Positions 42,916-52,026 of a stretch of DNA of 64,000 bases are shown one piece after another. This DNA comes from CBDFNC01 sp965249895 (GTDB lineage: Bacteria; Pseudomonadota; Gammaproteobacteria; Enterobacterales; CBDFNC01), in the NCBI GenBank assembly GCA_965249895.1, contig CBDFNC010000004.1, positions 558,001-622,000 of the forward strand, in the 5' to 3' direction. The notes under the pieces were generated by a model. It did not search any database and was not told where the DNA came from. It saw nothing but the letters and a program-made list of their open reading frames with translations. How positions within the stretch are numbered: position 1 is the stretch's first letter; each line of letters opens with the position of its first letter. The translations under genes were made by a program, and so were the position numbers.

Positions 42916-43232
42916 CTCAACACCTCTAGCAGCTGGCTAACCATCGCAATGTTATTCTGGTTAATCCCATCAAGCCGGGTACCATCAGTAAATTGCAATG
43001 ACAGACCAGTGTCTTTCTCCAATCGCGGAGCAACCTGGACACGAACAAAACCTGATGAAGCTTCATTTGTGGTCATGACTTCTGTGGCGGACAGTTTGCG
43101 CTTCCAATAGCCGAACTTATGCAAAACAAGCTCGTGCTGCTGACAATAAGCCGACTGTGACAAGCCCGATGCCTGCCACTGTTCAATATGTTCGAGCCAA
43201 AAGGCTTGGGGTAATTTGCCGACCTTTTCCAT
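42912..43232 (-). CDS. tnpA: IS66 accessory protein TnpA (HTH)
   Basis: This 106-residue IS66 Orf1 protein begins FWLEHIEQWQASGLSQSAYC followed by QQHELVLHKFGYWKRKL, the conserved N-terminal helix-turn-helix of IS66 Orf1 and IS3-like HTH proteins. It is the first gene of the transposition operon, probably a DNA-binding partner. Confidence 0.92.
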   Translation of the reverse strand: MEKVGKLPQAFWLEHIEQWQASGLSQSAYCQQHELVLHKFGYWKRKLSATEVMTTNEASSGFVRVQVAPRLEKDTGLSLQFTDGTRLDGINQNNIAMVSQLLEVLR

Positions 43233-43324
43233 AAGTGCATCCCGAGTAATAAATGAATGGGAGCATTATGAGGCAATTCATTGGATTGAAAACCACGTCG
43301 ACAATTAAGCGCTTACATTATTTC

Positions 43325-43748
43325 TGGTAAGCCCTGAAATTTATAGATATTTATCTATGAGAAATAGTATACCAAACTGGCTGCCTTCCCCCGCTACTGA
43401 ATAAGTGAATTGGAACATAATGAGGCAAAAGCGAGTTAACCGAACAACTACGACGCATAAACTCCTGAAGTTGATGTTATACCAGTCGCGATATCAGGTT
43501 ATCCGAAACCAATCTGGCCTATTTTTTGACTTGGTCGTTTTAAGACTTCGCATAATAGAGTGTGACTTGGTAAGAGACTGAGTGACTCAGGACCTGAAAT
43601 TCATGGCGCTGTCGCCGATAAAGCCCAGACTCAGCGTTAAAGCATGTGTAAGCTCAACATGAGTTTGCAGGCAACTTTTACGAAAGTAACAGCTCTAGAG
43701 TCGGCAGAATTGGTTCGTCAGCTGTCCAGCTCAAGTAAAGCTAACAAA
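43325..43748. other. Intergenic stretch right of IS66
   Basis: About 420 bp without a supported gene. A CATAATGAGGCAA sequence at about 43416 resembles one near the IS66 end (GCATTATGAGGCAA, 43264-43277). Confidence 0.4.
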
Positions 43749-44219
43749 CTACTTAGAAATCTCTGAGATATCGATGATATCAACTTCTCGTCCCAGAAGT
43801 GATTTGTACGCAACAAGTTCCGACTTTGGCATTGTCGGTACTTCAACTCCGTGGAAATTACCAACCACAGACAAAGAAAAATCTATCGCTTGCTCTACCC
43901 ACTCACCCGTATCGTGGTTCATTATTTTAGCTCCGGGAGATAGGCCTATTTCAACCTTTTGCCCTCGATAAATAAGCTGAAAATATTCCAGGTCCCAAGC
44001 TCCTTCAAGATAATGGCTAAGGGGTTTCGATATGTATTCTCTGACTTGTTTCAGTACAACCTCTGCACTGTCATACGGAATATACATATCAATATCGGCG
44101 ATTGGCCGCTTCCCACCATGAATATTGGCAGCAAGTCCGCCAACAACTTGATACTGCACGTTTTCATCATCCAGAATAGATTTGATCCAAACCAACGCGT
44201 CAGTAACCTTTGATGTCAT
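43749..44219 (-). CDS. Nucleotidyltransferase-fold protein
   Basis: This 156-residue protein has a minimal NTase motif: YQVVGGLAANIHGGKRPIAD with DIDMYI (GG...G...R-x-x-x-D-I-D), the pattern of minimal nucleotidyltransferases and some MNT antitoxin-like proteins. Residues about 86-110 (EYFQLIYRGQKVEIGLSPG) supply the third carboxylate. Such proteins may adenylylate toxins or drugs; no partner (e.g. a HEPN toxin) is adjacent. The function is unknown. Confidence 0.6.
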   Translation of the reverse strand: MTSKVTDALVWIKSILDDENVQYQVVGGLAANIHGGKRPIADIDMYIPYDSAEVVLKQVREYISKPLSHYLEGAWDLEYFQLIYRGQKVEIGLSPGAKIMNHDTGEWVEQAIDFSLSVVGNFHGVEVPTMPKSELVAYKSLLGREVDIIDISEISK

Positions 44220-44600
44220 TTTCTACAGACTCCATGTTGGCGAAAAAACGTGGTTTTTGTGAAATTAGACTAACACTAAAGAGCACGCCAACGTGAGACC
44301 GCGCGGGTTATTTTTGCCTGGTTACTTTGATTTATACACGCGGTCACGATTTAACCCTATTTTTACCGAAAACATGTAATATTTTGAACAAATTTGAGTC
44401 TGTTTTTAGGCAAGCAGAGCCTGTATGCGTACAAGAGAGAGCCGCTGTGATCACCAAAAGCCCGGAGTTTCACTTGTTAAGACTCGGATTCCTTAATCAC
44501 CTCTGCGCAGGTATTGGATTGGCATCCTTCTTTAAGCTCACCATCACAACCTGCCTGTTGCTATATTTCAGGATGAATAGTAACTTTCCTAAAATAATCT
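44220..44600. other. Intergenic stretch upstream of the nucleotidyltransferase gene
   Basis: About 380 bp without a supported gene. A 112-codon plus-strand frame (44327-44665) has no family resemblance and overlaps the next gene, so I do not consider it real. Confidence 0.4.
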
Positions 44601-45455
44601 TCAGCGCCTATTTCTGGCGAAAATTGAAGCTATTCTGCGCACTGGATCAAATAAGCTGGTGCTAAACGGTGAAAACAGCATCCAGCTCAATGAAAGGCAA
44701 CGGGGATCACGTAACCCCAGGAGGCCAATCGTCATACCAGTTTGCCCGGCTGCTGGCGTCGATATATATGTACCAAGCAGTCGGTCCCAAATCGAAAACA
44801 CAGCTGAATAATTGCTGTTATGTTCCTTATAAACAATAGAGTGATGGATACGATGCATCTCGGGTGTCACAAAAACCAGGCGGAGATAACACTCAAACCA
44901 CGAAGGTACACGGCCATTAGCGTGAACAAGCAGTCCGGAAACTAACGTCAATATTTCCGCAATCAGAACAGCGATTGGCGGTGGTCCAAATAGGACGATG
45001 ATCAGCAGGATAAAACCTGTTGTTAGCAAAGCCTCGAACGGGTGAAAACGCAGTCCAACTGTGAAGTCGTAATCATGATCGGCATGATGGATCCTATGTA
45101 GTCTCCACAAGGCTGGCACTCTATGCAGCAGGTAGTGTCCCAGCCATCGGCCTAAGTCTATGCTCAAGATCCCAAACACAATGGCCAGCCAGGCCGGTAT
45201 ATGGAGAATTGATAATATCCCTAACCCATGCCTGGCGATAAAGACAGAAAGTGCTAACGCTGCCATAGGAAAACAAAGGGGGATTAATATCGTATTAATC
45301 AAAAAGATACCGAAGTTTCCAAACCAGCGAAGCTTTAGTGGCTGAGACAGGGGTCGTAGCGGTCTTACACCTTCCCACAGGGCAACCATAGTGAGTACAG
45401 CGAAGAAAGAAACCGAATAGATTTCCCTTTCGTGAGAGAGAAAAAACGCTTCCAT
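44601..45455 (-). CDS. Sterol desaturase / fatty acid hydroxylase family protein
   Basis: This 284-residue membrane di-iron enzyme has the histidine clusters H107-x3-H111 (GHYLLHR), H120-x2-H123-H124 (LHRIHHADHD) and H201-x2-H204-H205 (MHRIHHSI), with H178 in LVHANG as an additional ligand. It would introduce a hydroxyl group or double bond into a lipid. A PEP-CTERM peptide gene lies 56 bp upstream on the same strand, so the two may be co-transcribed. Confidence 0.88.
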   Translation of the reverse strand: MEAFFLSHEREIYSVSFFAVLTMVALWEGVRPLRPLSQPLKLRWFGNFGIFLINTILIPLCFPMAALALSVFIARHGLGILSILHIPAWLAIVFGILSIDLGRWLGHYLLHRVPALWRLHRIHHADHDYDFTVGLRFHPFEALLTTGFILLIIVLFGPPPIAVLIAEILTLVSGLLVHANGRVPSWFECYLRLVFVTPEMHRIHHSIVYKEHNSNYSAVFSIWDRLLGTYISTPAAGQTGMTIGLLGLRDPRCLSLSWMLFSPFSTSLFDPVRRIASIFARNRR

Positions 45456-45511
45456 TCCTGCTTACCTCAACAATACATGTTTATTTAAACTGGCTTATTA
45501 ATGTCAGTTTG

Positions 45512-45673
45512 TTATTTGCGGTCAATTAACCTGCTCACAATTGCGGCAACGGCGACTCCAACTGCAAATAGGTTAAGAATTGATGGCTCTGGTAGGGTGA
45601 TAGGCGCAGTAGTGGCAATGGCCTGGGCTGAAAATAGAAGCGCACAAGCGATGACTAAAGTAAGTTTTCTCAT
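45512..45673 (-). CDS. Minimal PEP-CTERM sorting-signal protein (53 aa)
   Basis: This is a very short protein: a signal peptide (MRKLTLVIACALLFSAQAIA), six residues, then a PEP-CTERM tail (LPEPSILNL, a hydrophobic helix ending AAIVSRL, and the basic end IDRK). PEP-CTERM proteins are processed by exosortases and exported to the cell surface with exopolysaccharide. Here almost nothing remains between the two signals. The ATG is at 45673. The product may be a small secreted peptide or the substrate of a dedicated exosortase. No exosortase is in the window. Confidence 0.8.
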   Translation of the reverse strand: MRKLTLVIACALLFSAQAIATTAPITLPEPSILNLFAVGVAVAAIVSRLIDRK

Positions 45674-46213
45674 GGTAAATCCATTTACAATGATGACTAA
45701 CCTTAGACACGCAAAATTTAAACCATCTTTATTTATTAAAATTTTTCAGATAGTTACTCCTAACTCCTGGCTAAATACGTCGTTAGTGTAAAATTGATTG
45801 ACACCTCAACTCATTGCCGCTGGATTTTGAAAACGCTCATCACTTAAATCTGAAAGCAGCCCAATATACTCTCCAAGAAAACAACCAAACCAACCAACAA
45901 AAGACCGTAAACAGATATGCTTGAATTCCGATATCGCTAAAAGCGATAGATTTTAAGTTTGGCAGCAATACAACTCTATTTGCACGTGCAAAGTTTACAG
46001 CATTCAGCGGTTCGAATTAAAATTGGCACTTTGCCATCAAAGCAAACAAGCTTCTGCAAAACTAAGACACCAAGTTTATGCTGTTGAGCTAAATTATGAA
46101 GCCCGCAACATACCTGGCCTTAGATTCGATATATGCGGTAATGGCTCAATCTCTCAGCAGAAAGCTGTTACGCACAGGTATCGAATTTTCAGCAATATCA
46201 GAGCCGATAGAAT
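45674..46213. other. Intergenic stretch between PEP-CTERM gene and crp remnant
   Basis: About 540 bp, AT-rich, with no supported gene or repeat. Confidence 0.4.
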
Positions 46214-46583
46214 TTAATGGTAAACGCAGCCTTTTTGTATTTCGAAAGTTAAATTTGAGTTACAAATAAGCAGGTTGCTAGGCTCTAGCGCTTGGATGGA
46301 AAAGCTGGCACTTTGGGTCGCACCATAACCCGATTGAAGACAGCCACAAAAGTGGCCGTTAAGTGCAAACCCCCGATCTTTACCTTCACTGTTGTGATAG
46401 AAAAGTCTCATTAGGCCTGAAGCGACAAAGGCATGCTGGTTAGCCGGTTCTCAGGAAATATTCCTGCTTTTTAAATTGCCGTAATTTGAAGAGCTGTCTG
46501 ATTTCATTCCACTCATCCGTTGACATCGGGCTGATTTTATTAAGCTCTTGAAATAGTTCATCAAAACCTTGTTGTTCAGGCAT
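46214..46583 (-). pseudogene. Crp/Fnr-family regulator, frameshifted and C-terminally truncated
   Basis: From the ATG at 46583 the frame reads FDELFQELNKISPMSTDEWN and FKLRQFKKQEYFLRTG, a normal cyclic-nucleotide-binding-domain start, then stops. A one-base shift near 46445 restores NQHAFVASGLMRLFYHNSEG followed by KDRGFALNGHFCG and FSIQALEPSNLL. The frame stops at 46214, before the C-terminal helix-turn-helix. At least one indel and loss of the DNA-binding domain make it non-functional. Confidence 0.75.
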
Positions 46584-46772
46584 CTATTTTGTTACCGACA
46601 TATTTTACAAATATGGGTTAGCTTAACAGTTTCTGCTTATATTTAACCGCACATAGCCCTGGAAAGCCGCAGTACTGTTTAATTTACGCCCATGCAACAA
46701 CCAGGATTATCGTTAATTAAAGCGATGGCGTGAATATGTAACTGAGCTGCTCTTATCGTATTTCAAAAAATA
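46584..46772. other. Intergenic stretch, part of the crp remnant upstream region
   Basis: No gene or repeat recognised; the terminator of the neighbouring operon follows. Confidence 0.35.
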
Positions 46773-46795
46773 AGGGTACATGGTTTATGTACCCT
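46773..46795 (-). terminator. Intrinsic terminator of the protease/adhesin operon
   Basis: AGGGTACA and TGTACCCT form an 8-bp stem (extendable with AT pairs) around a 7-nt loop. On the minus strand it is followed by TTATTTTTTG, a U-rich tail, 123 bp after the last gene of the operon. A T-rich run on the plus side could make it bidirectional. Confidence 0.8.
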
Positions 46796-46917
46796 ATTGT
46801 TTTATCTTTGTGCGTAAGCAAGGAAAAAAACTGCCGTTACATACGCAAATCTTGGCCGCTTGCTATTGTTCCTGGATATGCTGCTGTTGAAACAATAACA
46901 AGCTGCACTACTTTCCG

Positions 46918-47247
46918 CTAGACTCCTGCGGTATAGCTTACACTCCCCGCTGTCACACAAACTTCCCTTTCACCATTAACTCGATAAGTCATGCTAATCT
47001 GGCTGTTTTCTCCTACCGGGTCGACTTTGTCGCCGGAGTTGGCGATAAAGCATTCACCGACACTTTTTGCCACTGGGCCTGCAACAGGCTCAGGCTCAGG
47101 CTTGGGTTCTGGTGTAGGCACTACTGTAGGTTCAATTATCGGCTCCACTATAGGTGCAGTCGAGTTATCATCCGAACCACCGCAAGCCACCAAAAATAAG
47201 GCAAACGTAAGGGGTACTATTGTTTTGTACTGGGTAAAATTTAACAT
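46918..47247 (-). CDS. Small lipoprotein with Pro/Glu linker
   Basis: This 109-residue lipoprotein has a lipobox (LFLVACGG, Cys22), a linker of Pro-Glu-Pro repeats (PTPEPKPEPEPVAGPVA) and a 45-residue C-terminal part with two Cys (VGECFIANSG; EVCVTAGS). It is the last gene of the operon, starting 10 bp past the adhesin stop. It could anchor the adhesin or protease to the outer membrane (inference). Confidence 0.6.
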   Translation of the reverse strand: MLNFTQYKTIVPLTFALFLVACGGSDDNSTAPIVEPIIEPTVVPTPEPKPEPEPVAGPVAKSVGECFIANSGDKVDPVGENSQISMTYRVNGEREVCVTAGSVSYTAGV

Positions 47248-47257
47248 GCTTTGTTCC

Positions 47258-50200
47258 TTACAGGTCCAGCGTTTGGGTTAAAGTAGTGGTAAACCTGGCC
47301 TCGGGAGTGCCGAATCCTTCATTGATGTTCAGTTCGAACGTTTCAATGTTTATAAGTAAGGGAATCGAGAACACCATTTCATTAATAGACGTACCTGAAT
47401 CGAACAACTGGTAACGTACATTCACAGTTTTGTCTAAAGCTACAGTGATTTCAGTCTGGATAGTATTTATCTCAGGATTGAACTCCTGTGACTCGCCGTT
47501 AAAGCCGATGCTTCCGGAAACTGGCGTTTCCTTACCAGTGATTACAACATCACCCGTTGACTTCACATCCACATTGTTGCCCGCCTGATTGAACTTCAGC
47601 GTATTCAGGCTTATACCACTGCCTATGGTTAACAAGCTGTGCCCTTGTAAGTCAACGTTGGCAATCAACTTCTCTCCATCTGGCAACTGGGTTTCCAACT
47701 TGGCTTGCCCATCTTTGGCGATAGTCGTTTTGCTGTTCGCCATCTCAGTCGTTATCTTAGTGACTTCAGATTGAGCATTGGTAACTTCCATCACTGCACT
47801 ATCATTGCTCAGCTTGCTGACTACCGTAGTGGTTCCCCCAGCTGTTGCAGCCACCTTGGTATTGGTTTCAATGGTGCCGTTAGCAAGCATTGAAACCTTG
47901 GTACCTGGTGCTTCGGAACTAAAGCTAGTGGTGTTTCCGTTACCCGAAACCTCACCGCCCACAGCGCCTGTGCTGGTAATATGACTGTTCAGGGTTGCGA
48001 TTTTGCCATCCTGACCCCTCGTTGTCGCCGTTATAGCGACTTTGTCTTCTTCCACTGTCCGCGTTGAGTTGAGTGAAGCATCGGTACTGATTTCAGCCGT
48101 GCTGACCACACCTCCCTGATCGTCTTTGACAGACACTTTAATTACTCGGTTTACGCCAGGCGTTGCTCCATTGTCTACAAAAAAATCATCTGTAGGCTCA
48201 GGCTGCACAACTGGAGTCGAAGGCCTTGATGGTTGCACAGGCACCGTCACCCCACTCACATTAATGGCTAAGGTAGCCATCTCAAGCTCGGCTGCCGCCG
48301 CTGTAGCGACCATCCAGTCCTCCGCCGCTGCCAGGTTATATGCCGTATTGTCGTTTGAGGTCGTTCCCGCCTTATTCAACAATCTATCAACGTTAGTTTT
48401 ATCTGCGCCGCCCAGGACAAAGTTAAACGAAGTTGATGAAGTGATGTCGATATTGCTGCCGGTTGTTAAGGTATACGGATTTCCGCCTTGACCTGTTACT
48501 GCGAATAGAGAAACGTCTACGTCATTGTCCGCGCCCGGTTGGTTGACAAACCCAGTGCCGGTAACAGTGACAACACCTGTTGCTCTGTGATAGGCAGCAG
48601 CCGTAATGACGGGGGCCTCCACCTCGCTGACAGTAACGTCTCCTTCCGTTGTATCGGCGATATCAACGCTGGCAAATGTATTGATCATCCAGTTGTCGGC
48701 TGCAGCCAGGCTATATTCTGTCTTATCACCTGAAATGATGCCATTCGTATTAAGCAGACCATTCACGTTGGTTTTATCCGCACCCGTCAGGACAACGGTA
48801 AATAATTTATCCGAGGTTATTTCGACATTTGTTTGGCTGGTGAGCTGATATTTTGCTCCTGCTTCCCCGATCAACGTCAGCAAAGAAACATCCACATCAT
48901 TGGCCGCGCCGTCTTTGGCTTCCAGGTTGACACCGGTGACAACCAAAGCTCCGGTTTTCGCATCATAGGTTGCCGAGGTGATTTCCGGCTGCGGCCAGCC
49001 GCTTACCGTTACTTCGTTATCCGCATTGACAATGACTAAGTCGTCACCTGCGCCTTTGTTCCAGTCTTCCGCTGCCGCCAGCTTATACTTTGTGGTATCG
49101 CCGGATTGAGCCCCGTTGATATGCAGAAGTTTATTTACTTCAGTCTTATCTTCTCCGGCTAACGTTGCAGAAAAAGAAGTCGCACTGGTGATCTCAACGT
49201 CATCTGCCGTGATCAAGGTATACTCTGCATCTCCCTCACCCTTTAGCGTGAGCGTCGATAGATCAATATCGTTGGTAGCACCGTCTAAAGCAAAGAAGCC
49301 GGTGCCGGTCACTTTGAGTACCCCGGTGTCACTATTGTAAGTGGCTTTGGTAATCGTCGGCGCTGCGACATCAGTGGCGGTCAGTGTGATCGCGTTATCC
49401 ACTATGTTTAAGACAGGGTCAGTGCCTTTGGCCCAGTCTTCCCCTGCAGCTATGGAATAATTTACTCCGCTGGTTGGGGCCCCTCCGTTTTTGTTAATTA
49501 GCTTGTGAACCGCAGCCTTGTCTGTGACGTCCAGCTCCAGAGTAAAACTTGTTGCTGACTCACGTTCAACATCGACGGTGCCCACCAGCGTATATGCGCC
49601 GCCGCCTTCCCCCTTAATGGTAAACAAGGACGCGTCAATATCATTGGTCGCCCCGATGTGACTTGGAATATCCGTCCCCGTTACACGCAAGGTGCCTGCT
49701 GTTGCATTATAAACCGCCACGGTCAGAGCAGGTTTGGCGACCTTAGATGCGGTAATTGCATTACCCGCATCTGAGGTATCACCTAAGGTCGCAGCGGTGA
49801 TAAAGTTATCCGCAACAGCGATATAGTAAGCTGCAGTCCCGGTTGCAGTAAGACCATTTTTATTGATAATCGCATTCACCGCCGCTTTGTCCTTAGGACT
49901 TAGCGTTAGAGTGAAGGTGGTAGCATTGGTTCGATTGACGTCTGGCGTATCGGTAAGCGTATACTCGACACCGCCTTCACCGGTAAAGGTAAACAATGAT
50001 GCATCAACATCAGCGCCCTCGCCATTGGCGATAAAGTCCACACCAGTAACCACTAATGTTCCGTTTTCGAAATCATAGGCTACCGAGGCGATAGCAGGTT
50101 TAGGCCAGCCGCTCACTGTCACCACATTGTCGGTGTCCTTAGTATCACCTGTGAGATACCCCGCCATAAAATCATCGGCGACAGCCAGTTCGAATGCGTT

Positions 50201-51601
50201 ACCGTCACTCGAACGCTTGCCGTTTATATTAAGCAGGTTTTCAACGGCGGCGACATCTGTGCCCGCCACTGTCACAATAAATTGGGTGTCACTTTCAATC
50301 TCCACATTGGCTGTGTGCGCGGCGGTTAAAGTATGCGTCCCTTCGCCTTCACCCGTTAGGGTTATTTTGGAGATATCCACATCGTTATCTGGATCTGCCA
50401 AAGCAATAAAGTTAATCCCAGTTACCACCAGCTTTTTATTGTCTTCGTTATAGGTCGCCGACGTTATCTGTGGTGCGCCAATAACCGTCACTGTGGTGCT
50501 GGCATTAGCGGAGTTAGTGTCACCATCATTGACAGTTACGGTAACCGCTCTGTCACCTGCCGTCACCGCAGCCAAAGCTCCGCTGTTGCTGTATTCGATG
50601 GCTTTTATCGCAGTTTGATATTCGGCTATCGTGGCCTGGCCGGCAAGATCTATCTGTTTATTAGAGGTATAGGTTATGTTGACAGGGCCAATGGTGGCTG
50701 GAGTAGCATTGATGCTGATCTTTTCGTTTTCACCGTCGGGGAAACCCTCGGACAAGATCACCTGTGCCGACTCGATCTTTGTATCGTCGACATCGCTAAT
50801 AATCGTATCGACATCGGCAATTTTGACCACAGCGCCGCCGGCATAATATGTGGTTTTAAAATGATTACCGCCGACTTTCGAGCTGTCGTTTTTATCCAGG
50901 TTTATTGCAGGCGCATCATTGACGGCTACAATCTCGAATTGAACAGTGTCATTATCAGTGCCGCCGTTTCCATCAGCTAGCTGCATCTGGATACTAGCGG
51001 CATTTTCACCACTCAGGTCGGTGGTAGGGGTAAAGGTCAGTGAATCAAGCGCAGCATTAATATTGACCAAAGTGCCGCTAAACACCATTTTCGCGTCGTC
51101 GACGCCGTCTCCTGTGGTAATGTTTATACCGTTCTGGGTGGGAAGTGAGCCGGTACCACCGGTAAAGGTCAGGGTGACTGTTTGATCATCGGCATCTGCA
51201 TCAGCGACATTAATATCATCCGCAATAGCGACGGCAACATCGTCTTCGTTAACCGCTGGCTTCGCGGGTAACGTGTTGACAGGTGCAGCATTCTCATCAG
51301 AAAATACCTTACGCCCGGCCAGTAAATCTCCGCTCACGTCTGCCTGCTGAATTCCATTGCCAGTCAGCAGATTATTTTCTTTTAAAAATGACAGCGCCTG
51401 CTGATCAACCTGTATACCTGCAGGCCTGACATTCGCAGGGCTGAAAGAGGCGAATTGATTAAGCTGTACGCCGTTCACCGAAGTGCTGACGTGGCTTGTG
51501 GAAGCAACAGCACTGCTTCCCAACATGGCAAACATAGGCACGGCGACTTTTATCGCTTTGCCTAGCTTAGATTGATAGGTTATATTTTTTGTTGACTTCA
51601 T
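47258..51601 (-). CDS. Large secreted cadherin-like protein with six tandem ~123-residue repeats
   Basis: This protein of about 1447 residues (start at 51601, MKSTKNITYQ, after an AAAGGA site) has a signal peptide, an N-terminal region ending in an AVNEDDVAV cadherin/VCBS-like domain and a VAVNDAP linker, and a second such domain (about 240-380). Six tandem repeats of about 123 residues follow, each starting P-x-I-T-x-A-x-Y and containing L-x-V-T-G-x-x-F, then a beta-rich C-terminal domain of about 340 residues. Asp-rich loops suggest calcium binding. It is likely an adhesin or surface filament. No C-terminal type I secretion or sorting signal was recognised. Confidence 0.8.
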   Translation of the reverse strand: MKSTKNITYQSKLGKAIKVAVPMFAMLGSSAVASTSHVSTSVNGVQLNQFASFSPANVRPAGIQVDQQALSFLKENNLLTGNGIQQADVSGDLLAGRKVFSDENAAPVNTLPAKPAVNEDDVAVAIADDINVADADADDQTVTLTFTGGTGSLPTQNGINITTGDGVDDAKMVFSGTLVNINAALDSLTFTPTTDLSGENAASIQMQLADGNGGTDNDTVQFEIVAVNDAPAINLDKNDSSKVGGNHFKTTYYAGGAVVKIADVDTIISDVDDTKIESAQVILSEGFPDGENEKISINATPATIGPVNITYTSNKQIDLAGQATIAEYQTAIKAIEYSNSGALAAVTAGDRAVTVTVNDGDTNSANASTTVTVIGAPQITSATYNEDNKKLVVTGINFIALADPDNDVDISKITLTGEGEGTHTLTAAHTANVEIESDTQFIVTVAGTDVAAVENLLNINGKRSSDGNAFELAVADDFMAGYLTGDTKDTDNVVTVSGWPKPAIASVAYDFENGTLVVTGVDFIANGEGADVDASLFTFTGEGGVEYTLTDTPDVNRTNATTFTLTLSPKDKAAVNAIINKNGLTATGTAAYYIAVADNFITAATLGDTSDAGNAITASKVAKPALTVAVYNATAGTLRVTGTDIPSHIGATNDIDASLFTIKGEGGGAYTLVGTVDVERESATSFTLELDVTDKAAVHKLINKNGGAPTSGVNYSIAAGEDWAKGTDPVLNIVDNAITLTATDVAAPTITKATYNSDTGVLKVTGTGFFALDGATNDIDLSTLTLKGEGDAEYTLITADDVEITSATSFSATLAGEDKTEVNKLLHINGAQSGDTTKYKLAAAEDWNKGAGDDLVIVNADNEVTVSGWPQPEITSATYDAKTGALVVTGVNLEAKDGAANDVDVSLLTLIGEAGAKYQLTSQTNVEITSDKLFTVVLTGADKTNVNGLLNTNGIISGDKTEYSLAAADNWMINTFASVDIADTTEGDVTVSEVEAPVITAAAYHRATGVVTVTGTGFVNQPGADNDVDVSLFAVTGQGGNPYTLTTGSNIDITSSTSFNFVLGGADKTNVDRLLNKAGTTSNDNTAYNLAAAEDWMVATAAAAELEMATLAINVSGVTVPVQPSRPSTPVVQPEPTDDFFVDNGATPGVNRVIKVSVKDDQGGVVSTAEISTDASLNSTRTVEEDKVAITATTRGQDGKIATLNSHITSTGAVGGEVSGNGNTTSFSSEAPGTKVSMLANGTIETNTKVAATAGGTTTVVSKLSNDSAVMEVTNAQSEVTKITTEMANSKTTIAKDGQAKLETQLPDGEKLIANVDLQGHSLLTIGSGISLNTLKFNQAGNNVDVKSTGDVVITGKETPVSGSIGFNGESQEFNPEINTIQTEITVALDKTVNVRYQLFDSGTSINEMVFSIPLLINIETFELNINEGFGTPEARFTTTLTQTLDL

Positions 51602-51617
51602 CCATTGGTCCTTTGTT

Positions 51618-52015
51618 TTATGCATCTAATGGTTGCATCATAGGGTGACAAAAGTGGTTTCTCATCCGAGGATGAGAAGGTTCAATCAGCTCAGGAAAAT
51701 GACACTCCCTGAGCACGGCAATATCGTAAATTTGCTCGACATTGCCTGTAAATTTGATCTGTCCGATCTCGCTATTGTCTTCGGTATTAAACAACCAGAG
51801 TCCCGCGCAGGTTTCATCGAACTTCTCGGCCAGGGCTGCGGGGCGTTTCACATCCGTATGGCGGAGTTTGGACAGGCCGACGCAGTAATTGGCCCGTAAA
51901 AATCTATTCCGCGGGTAAAACCCGGGACTTCGGCAAGAATATCTGTGATTTGCGTCAGCGGATCGTAACTGCAAATCTGGCCGAGACGTCTTGCCATCCG
52001 TTGCTTTTTGCTCAT
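51618..52015 (-). pseudogene. TIGR03032/DUF4915 C-terminal domain with frameshift
   Basis: The frame from the ATG at 52015 gives YDPLTQITDILAEVPGFTRG and GIDFYG. A second frame gives NYCVGLSKLRHTDVKRPAAL, CAGLWLFNTEDNSEIGQIKF, GNVEQIYDIAVLREC and FPEL. Together these match the last third of TIGR03032-family proteins (VPGFTRG-x-x-F-x-G, VGLSKLR, then G-x-V-x-E-I-F-D-V-x-V). A single missing G in the GGG run at 51893-51895 accounts for the shift. The frame starts 11 bp after the protease stop and ends 16 bp before the adhesin, so it is part of the operon. About 200 N-terminal residues of the family are missing. Confidence 0.7.
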
Positions 52016-52026
52016 GCTGTTGAGCA

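Larger units (their letters stand above)
40911..43324 (-). mobile_element. IS66-family element with 8-bp target duplication
   Basis: The inverted ends start GTAAGCGCTCAATG (40919) and, on the other strand, GTAAGCGCTTAATTG (ending at 43316). They enclose three genes; the element is 2398 bp. The flanking 8-mers ATTATTTC at 40911-40918 and 43317-43324 are identical, a perfect target-site duplication. This is an intact and probably recent insertion. Confidence 0.93.

Noticed and set aside
44327..44665. 112-codon plus-strand ORF
   Set aside because: No recognisable family, overlaps the 3' end of the sterol desaturase-like gene, no ribosome binding site seen.
48126..51185. Several plus-strand ORFs of 60-120 codons within the large repeat protein gene
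   Set aside because: They recur at the same position in each repeat because they are shadows of the tandem repeat on the other strand.
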